This document shows positions 16,377 through 20,424 of a DNA stretch of 20,424 bases, one piece after another; the first letter of the stretch is position 1; every line of letters begins with the position of its first letter. The notes beneath the pieces were generated by a model. The model was not told the DNA's origin. It made no database searches and saw only the letters and a list, made by a program, of their open reading frames with translations. The DNA lies in NCBI GenBank assembly GCA_020853405.1, contig JADYYZ010000018.1, positions 1 to 20,424 of the forward strand, given 5' to 3'. The stretch is from Acetobacteraceae bacterium. Lineage in GTDB: Bacteria; Pseudomonadota; Alphaproteobacteria; Acetobacterales; Acetobacteraceae. A program made the translations under genes and the position numbers.

Positions 16377-17064
16377 TGCCGCCGTCGATCCGGATGTTCT
16401 GGCCGGTGATGTAGCCGCCGCGCTCGGAGGCGAGCAGCGCCACCAGCTCGGCCACTTCCCCGACGTGGCCATAGCGGCCGATCGGGATGCGGCGGCGGAT
16501 TTCCTCCTTCTCGGGCAGGCTGTCGATGAAGCCCGGCAGCACGTTGTTCATGCGGATATTGTCGGCGGCGTAGCGGTCGGCGAACAGTTTGCAGAAGGCG
16601 GCAAGGCCGGCGCGGAACACGCCGGAGGTGGGAAAGGCCGGCTCCGGCTCGAAGGTCGCGAAGGTCGAGATGTTGACGATCGCACCCGATTTCTGGCGTT
16701 GCATGATCGGTGTCACCAGCCGGGTCGGTCGCACCGCGCTCAGGAAATACACCTCCATGCCGCGGTGCCAGTCCTCGTCGGTAATCTCCAGCACCGGCGC
16801 GCGGGGGCCATGCCCGGCGGAATTCACCAGCGCGTCGATCCGCCCCCAGCGCGCCATCGCGAGCTCGACCAGGCGCTGCAGGTCGGCGACCGACTGGTTC
16901 GACCCGGTGACGCCGATGCCACCGAGTTCACGCGCCAGTGCCTCGCCCTTGCCGGAGGAGGAGAGGATGCCGACGGCGAACCCGTCCGCCGCCAGTTTCC
17001 GCGCCGCCGCCGCCCCCATGCCGCTGCCGCCCGCGCTGACCAGCGCGACCTTCTGCTGTGCCAT
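16360..17064 (-). CDS. SDR-family oxidoreductase with non-classical active site
   Basis: A 234-residue short-chain dehydrogenase/reductase-fold protein. The nucleotide-binding loop is SAGGSGMG (10-17) instead of the classical TGxxxGxG; NSAG (81-84) and the active-site Ser in NISTFA (Ser133) are in place. Where the catalytic YxxxK should follow 14 residues after that serine, the sequence is SGVFR, so Ser147 replaces Tyr and Arg151 replaces Lys. The rest is well conserved: RMNNVLPGFIDSLPE (171-185), IPIGRYGHVGEVAELVALLA and the C-terminal YITGQNIRIDGGITRSV. The conserved surroundings argue against a decayed gene. The start at 17064 uses TAGGAG (complement of 17073-17078), which includes the stop codon of the upstream BKACE gene, so the two are tightly coupled. 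The 3' end overlaps the convergent formamidase-like gene by 17 bases. Whether it is a working oxidoreductase is uncertain. Confidence 0.9.
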   Translation of the reverse strand: MAQQKVALVSAGGSGMGAAAARKLAADGFAVGILSSSGKGEALARELGGIGVTGSNQSVADLQRLVELAMARWGRIDALVNSAGHGPRAPVLEITDEDWHRGMEVYFLSAVRPTRLVTPIMQRQKSGAIVNISTFATFEPEPAFPTSGVFRAGLAAFCKLFADRYAADNIRMNNVLPGFIDSLPEKEEIRRRIPIGRYGHVGEVAELVALLASERGGYITGQNIRIDGGITRSV

Positions 17065-17075
17065 GGCGCGCGCTC

Positions 17076-18011
17076 CTAGAACTTCACCCGGTCGCCGCCC
17101 TTCAGCGCCAGCATCTTCCTGGCCTCGGCCGGCGAGGCGATGCCAAGCCCGAGCTCCTCGACGATGCGCCTGATCTTCGCCACCTGCTGGGCGTTCGATG
17201 TCGCCAGCTCGCCGGCGCCGATATAGAGCGAATCCTCGAGCCCGACGCGCACGTTGCCGCCCATCATCGCGCCCTGGGTCGCGAACGGAATCTGGTGCCG
17301 GCCGGCGGCCATCACGCTGAACAGGTAGTCCTCGCCGAACAGCCGGTCGGCCACCCGCTTCATGTGGATCAGGTTGTCCATCTCGGCCCCGATCCCGCCC
17401 AGGATGCCGAAGATCAGCTGCAGGAACACCGGCGGCTTGTACAGCCCGCGCTCGACGAAATGCGCGAGGCTGTAGAGATGCCCGACATCGTAGCATTCGA
17501 ACTCGAAGCGCGTGCCGTGGCCCTCGCCGAGCTCCTTCATGATGCGCTCGATGTCGGCGAAGGTGTTGCGGAAGATGCCGGCCCGGCTGCCTTCCAGGTG
17601 CACCTTCTCCCACTCGTATTTCCATTCCCGCGGGCGATCCAGCATCGGGAAGATGCCGAAATTCATGCTGCCCATGTTGAGGCTGGTCATCTCGGGGCTG
17701 ACTGCCAGCGGCCCGGCCAGGCGTTCTTCCAGGCTCATGCCGGCGCCGCCGCCGGTGGTGATGTTCACGACCGCGTCGGTCGACTGCTTGATGCGCGGCA
17801 GGAACGCCATGAAATGCTCGACCGCCGGGCTTGGCCGCCCGTCCTTCGGGTCGCGGGCGTGCAGGTGCAGCACGGTGGCTCCCGCCTCGGCCGCCTCGAT
17901 CGCGGCGGTGGCGATCTCGTCGGGCGAGAGCGGCAGGTGCGGCGACATGCTGGGCGTGTGCACGCTGCCGGTCACCGCGCAGGTAATGACGATCTTGCGT
18001 TTTTCTGCCAT
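17076..18011 (-). CDS. BKACE (DUF849) beta-keto acid cleavage enzyme
   Basis: A 311-residue TIM-barrel enzyme of the BKACE family. These zinc enzymes condense a beta-keto acid with acetyl-CoA and cleave the product to acetoacetate and a new acyl-CoA; 3-keto-5-aminohexanoate (Kce) and dehydrocarnitine are known substrates. The signature is complete: ITCAVTGSVHTPSMSPHLP (9-27), the zinc-binding HLHARDP (49-55, His49 and His51), TTGGG (85-89), SLNMGSMNFG (110-119), FECYDVGHLY (171-180), and GGNVRVGLEDSLYI (251-264) with the likely zinc ligand Glu259. Length fits the family. The start at 18011 has GAGGAGC upstream; a longer frame to 18080 lacks such support. It heads a two-gene minus-strand operon with an SDR and is divergent from a D-2-hydroxyacid dehydrogenase-type gene. 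The specific keto acid cannot be told from the sequence. Confidence 0.94.
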   Translation of the reverse strand: MAEKRKIVITCAVTGSVHTPSMSPHLPLSPDEIATAAIEAAEAGATVLHLHARDPKDGRPSPAVEHFMAFLPRIKQSTDAVVNITTGGGAGMSLEERLAGPLAVSPEMTSLNMGSMNFGIFPMLDRPREWKYEWEKVHLEGSRAGIFRNTFADIERIMKELGEGHGTRFEFECYDVGHLYSLAHFVERGLYKPPVFLQLIFGILGGIGAEMDNLIHMKRVADRLFGEDYLFSVMAAGRHQIPFATQGAMMGGNVRVGLEDSLYIGAGELATSNAQQVAKIRRIVEELGLGIASPAEARKMLALKGGDRVKF

Positions 18012-18130
18012 CCGACGCTCCTCGTGCAATCCGCTGTCCCGGTCCGGCCGGCCGGGGCTGATGGAAGCCTGTCGGAACAAGTCTGGCGCGAAGCGGGCAG
18101 GGCCGCCAAGGTGGGCGGGGAGGATTCTTG
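18012..18130. promoter_or_regulatory. Divergent control region between BKACE and FAD dehydrogenase genes
   Basis: This 119-base gap should hold the promoters of both flanking genes. It contains a 12-base self-complementary run CCGGCCGGCCGG (18044-18055), possibly chance in GC-rich DNA, and ribosome-binding sites at both ends (GAGGAGC on the minus side, GGGGAGGA at 18117-18124 on the plus side). I see no convincing -35/-10 pair and no recognisable regulator site. Confidence 0.35.
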
Positions 18131-19582
18131 ATGAGTGATGGCCCGCCTGCCTCCGCGCTCGCGCCCGCGCTGCTGGAGCGGCTCCGCGCCCTGCTGGGCG
18201 GGCGGCTTTCCACCTCGGAGGCCGACCGCGCGCATCACGGCCACGACGAGAGCTGGCACCCGGCCCGCCCGCCCGATGCGGTGGCCCGGGTCGCCTCGAC
18301 CGAGGAGGTCCAGGCCGTGGTCAGGGCCTGTGCCGCGCACCGCGTGCCGGTTATTCCGTTCGGCGTCGGCACCTCGCTCGAGGGCCATGTAGGCGCGGTG
18401 CGGGGCGGCGTCTGCATCGACCTTTCCGGCATGAACCGCATCATCGCGGTCCGGCCCCAGGACCTCGACGCCACGGTCGAGGCGGGCGTCACGCGCAAGC
18501 AGCTGAACGCCGATCTGCGCGACCTCGGCCTGTTCTTCGCGGTCGATCCCGGCGCCGATGCGACGCTGGGCGGCATGGCGGCGACCAGGGCGTCGGGCAC
18601 CAACGCGGTGCGCTACGGCACCATGCGCGAGACGGTGGTGAGCCTCGGCGTGGTGCTGGCCGACGGCAGTTTCATCCGCACCGCCTCGCGCGCGAGGAAG
18701 AGTTCGGCGGGCTACGACCTGACCAGGCTGTTCGTCGGCAGCGAGGGCACGCTGGGCGTGATCACCGACGTGACGGTGCGGCTGTTCGGCATCCCCGAAG
18801 CGGTGCTGGGCGCGGTCTGTCCGTTCCCCAGCATCGCGCAGGCGGTCGCCACGGTGATCGAGGCGATCCAGTCCGGCCTGCCCATGGCCCGCATCGAGCT
18901 GATGGACAGCAACACCGTGCGCGCGGTGAACGCGTTCTCGAAACTGGCCTATGCCGAGACGCCCACCCTGTTCCTGGAGTTCCACGGTTCGCCGGCAGGG
19001 GTGGAGGAGCAGGCCAGGAATTTTGCCGCGATCGCCGATTCGCATGGCGCGCAGGCGATGCAGTGGAGTCGCGACCAGGCCGAGCGAAGCCGCCTGTGGC
19101 AGGCCCGCCACAACGTGCACTACGCGTTCCTGGCGCAGCGGCCGGGCGCGAAGGTATGGCCGACCGACGTCTGCGTGCCGATCAGCGCGCTGGCCGAGTG
19201 CCTGGCCGCGACCGAGAAGGACATGGCCGAGACCGGCTTCTACAGCGCCCTGGTCGGCCATGTCGGCGACGGCAATTTCCACTGGGGCTTCCTGGTCAGG
19301 CCGGAGGATGCGGCCGAGGTCGCGGCCGCGGAACGGCTGAACGAACGGCTGGTGATGCGCGCGATCCGCCTGGGCGGTACCTGCACCGGCGAACACGGCG
19401 TCGGCCATGGCAAGCGCAAGTTCATGCCGCCCGAACACGGCGAGGCGCTCTCGGTGATGCGCACCATCAAGGCAGCGCTCGACCCGCACGGCATCATGAA
19501 CCCGGGCAAGGTTCTTCCCGACGCGGAACCCGGCGCCGAACCCGGCGCGGAACCCGGCGCCGACCCGAGGCCCGCGCGCTGA
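18131..19582 (+). CDS. FAD-linked D-2-hydroxyacid dehydrogenase (D-lactate dehydrogenase, LDHD/Dld-type)
   Basis: A 483-residue flavoprotein expected to oxidise D-lactate or a related D-2-hydroxyacid to the 2-keto acid and pass electrons to a carrier. The FAD_binding_4 domain covers about 45-220, with PFGVGTSLEGHV (76-87), DPGADATLGGMAATRASG (139-156), AVRYGTMRETV, and SSAGYDLTRLFVGSEGTLG (191-209). The C-terminal oxidase domain contains GHVGDGNFH (376-384) and GEHGVGHGKRKFM (420-432); by analogy with LDHD, His377, His384 and Glu421 would bind the metal and substrate. The closing segment LDPHGIMNPGKVLP (450-463) is the usual family end, after which the protein adds a 20-residue AEPG-repeat tail. 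Start ATG 18131 has GGGGAGGA upstream. It is divergent from the BKACE-SDR operon, and a molybdoenzyme gene follows on the same strand after 64 bases. Glycolate or other hydroxyacids are alternative substrates. Confidence 0.93.
   Translation: MSDGPPASALAPALLERLRALLGGRLSTSEADRAHHGHDESWHPARPPDAVARVASTEEVQAVVRACAAHRVPVIPFGVGTSLEGHVGAVRGGVCIDLSGMNRIIAVRPQDLDATVEAGVTRKQLNADLRDLGLFFAVDPGADATLGGMAATRASGTNAVRYGTMRETVVSLGVVLADGSFIRTASRARKSSAGYDLTRLFVGSEGTLGVITDVTVRLFGIPEAVLGAVCPFPSIAQAVATVIEAIQSGLPMARIELMDSNTVRAVNAFSKLAYAETPTLFLEFHGSPAGVEEQARNFAAIADSHGAQAMQWSRDQAERSRLWQARHNVHYAFLAQRPGAKVWPTDVCVPISALAECLAATEKDMAETGFYSALVGHVGDGNFHWGFLVRPEDAAEVAAAERLNERLVMRAIRLGGTCTGEHGVGHGKRKFMPPEHGEALSVMRTIKAALDPHGIMNPGKVLPDAEPGAEPGAEPGADPRPAR
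19523..19570 (+). repeat. 12-base in-frame repeat encoding an AEPG tail
   Basis: Units at 19523, 19535, 19547 and a degenerate one at 19559 alternate between GCGGAACCCGGC and GCCGAACCCGGC. They are read in frame as three Ala-Glu-Pro-Gly units and a closing Ala-Asp-Pro-Arg at the very end of the FAD dehydrogenase. The repeat lies beyond the conserved C-terminus and is probably a replication-slippage product; its copy number could vary between strains without affecting the frame. Confidence 0.85.
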
Positions 19583-19593
19583 GGGTTTACCGA

Positions 19594-19607
19594 CCCGGTG
19601 AACCGGG
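19594..19607 (+). other. Short hairpin between FAD dehydrogenase and molybdoenzyme genes
   Basis: CCCGG (19594-19598) and CCGGG (19603-19607) pair around TGAA in the 64-base gap. The 5-base stem has no T-run and is too weak for a confident terminator, so readthrough into the next gene is likely. Confidence 0.2.
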
Positions 19608-19646
19608 CCAGAGTCGGCCAGCCAACCACCCGGAAGCACGAAACCC

Positions 19647-20424
19647 ATGCCCGACACCATGATGCCGGATGGCACCACCTTGCGTTTCGGCATCGGCCAG
19701 CCGGTGCGACGCCAGGAAGACCCGGTCCTGCTGACCGGCAGGGGCCGCTATTCGGATGACATCTCGCTGCCCGGAGAGGCGCATGCGGTGATCGTCCGCA
19801 GCCCCTATGCGCACGGCGTGCTGCGGGGCATCGATACCACGGCGGCGCGCGCGATGCCGGGCGTGCTCGGCATCTATACCGCCGAGGACGTGCGCCAGTA
19901 CGGCACGCTGCGCTGCACATTGCCGTTCCGCCATCGCGACGGCAGCGAGATGAAGGCGCCCGAGCGCCACGCGCTGGCCGAGGGCAAGGTGCGGTTCGTG
20001 GGCGACCCCCTCGCCTGCGTGGTGGCCGCGACCAGGACCGAGGCGCGCGACGCCGCCGAGGCCGTGCTGCTCGATGTCGAGCCGCTGCCCGCGGTCACCG
20101 ATGCCGCTGCCGCCGCCGCGCCCGGCGCGCCGACCATCTACGAGGGCTGGCCGGGCAACGTGGTGCTGGATTTCCATTTCGGCGACGCCGCGAAGGTGGC
20201 CGAGGCGTTCCGGCGCGCGCGCCATGTCGCGCGGCTGCCGCTGCGCAACAACCGCATCGTGGTCTGCGCGATGGAGCCACGCGCCGCGATCGCCGAATGG
20301 GACGAGGCCTTGCAGAAATTCACGCTGCATGTCGGCTGCCAGGGCGTGTTCGGCCTGCGCGCGCAGATGGCGGGCCTGATGGGCGTGCCGGTCGAGCGGT
20401 TCCGCGTGCTGAGCGGCAATGTCG
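19647..20424 (+). CDS. Molybdenum hydroxylase large subunit (CoxL/xanthine dehydrogenase family), 5' part
   Basis: The open frame begins at ATG 19647 and continues without a stop to the window edge, giving the first 259 residues of a protein normally about 750-800 long. It is the molybdopterin-cytosine-dinucleotide-binding subunit of a CO-dehydrogenase/xanthine-dehydrogenase-type hydroxylase. FGIGQPVRRQEDPVLLTGRG (14-33), RYSDDI (34-39) and IVRSPYAHG (49-57), followed by MPGVLGIYTAEDV (70-82), are the opening of the a/b hammerhead domain. VRFVGDPLACVVA (115-127) follows, and AMEPRAAIAEWD (208-219) starts the first Mo-binding domain, where relatives read STQ and this protein has GCQ at 230-232. 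The substrate is unknown. GGAAG at 19632-19636 is a modest ribosome-binding site; ATGs at 19659 and 19662 are alternatives. FeS and FAD subunit genes, if present, should lie beyond the right edge. Confidence 0.9.
   Translation, partial: MPDTMMPDGTTLRFGIGQPVRRQEDPVLLTGRGRYSDDISLPGEAHAVIVRSPYAHGVLRGIDTTAARAMPGVLGIYTAEDVRQYGTLRCTLPFRHRDGSEMKAPERHALAEGKVRFVGDPLACVVAATRTEARDAAEAVLLDVEPLPAVTDAAAAAAPGAPTIYEGWPGNVVLDFHFGDAAKVAEAFRRARHVARLPLRNNRIVVCAMEPRAAIAEWDEALQKFTLHVGCQGVFGLRAQMAGLMGVPVERFRVLSGNV

Noticed and set aside
14055..16472. An 805-residue minus-strand open frame opposite the formamidase-like gene
   Set aside because: It has the same shadow composition and no domain, and the plus-strand protein carries the conserved family blocks.
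18044..18055. CCGGCCGGCCGG palindrome as a regulator site
   Set aside because: Runs of CCGG are expected by chance in DNA of this composition; it is mentioned only as part of the intergenic description.

Overview
The window is GC-rich DNA, packed with genes on both strands and with strong G/C third-position bias. It contains no phage, transposon, tRNA, rRNA or CRISPR features. Gene style (type-B PutA, many solute-binding proteins, HyuA/HyuB enzymes, CoxL-like molybdoenzymes, short intergenic gaps) suggests an alphaproteobacterium, most likely an Acetobacteraceae/Roseomonas-type organism; this placement is inference from gene content, not a search. Thirteen coding sequences are supported: twelve complete and one running off the right edge. 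No gap exceeds 300 bases.

Region 1 (43-4036) is a spermidine/putrescine-type ABC importer. Two permeases and an ATPase form a minus-strand operon with 4-base stop/start overlaps, and the binding protein is divergent across a 165-base, locally AT-rich control region. Region 2 (4113-8161) continues on the plus strand with hyuA and hyuB, an ATP-dependent hydantoinase/oxoprolinase/carboxylase-type pair overlapping at GTGA. The transporter and HyuAB plausibly import and open or carboxylate one small amide, lactam or ketone whose identity is not visible.

Region 3 (8184-12408) holds a minus-strand, bifunctional type-B putA (proline to glutamate) and a divergent 1-Cys peroxiredoxin. The convergent hyuB/putA junction contains four 13-base tandem repeats that place regular G-runs on the putA sense strand, a possible G-quadruplex.

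Region 4 (12581-16376) has a family-5 (peptide/nickel-type) solute-binding protein without permeases. It is followed after 10 bases by an N,N-dimethylformamidase large-subunit-like protein with no visible small-subunit gene. Region 5 (16360-18011, minus) is a translationally coupled BKACE (DUF849) plus SDR pair; the SDR lacks the classical Tyr and Lys of its catalytic tetrad. Region 6 (18131-20424, plus) has a D-lactate dehydrogenase-like FAD enzyme, divergent from the BKACE gene, and the start of a CoxL/xanthine-dehydrogenase-type molybdenum subunit.

Overall this looks like a catabolic region for small nitrogenous organic compounds and organic acids. I see no defence or mobile system. The least explained items are the stand-alone formamidase-like protein with its orphan binding protein, the SDR with a degenerate active site coupled to BKACE, the variant HyuB, and the G-run tandem repeat.
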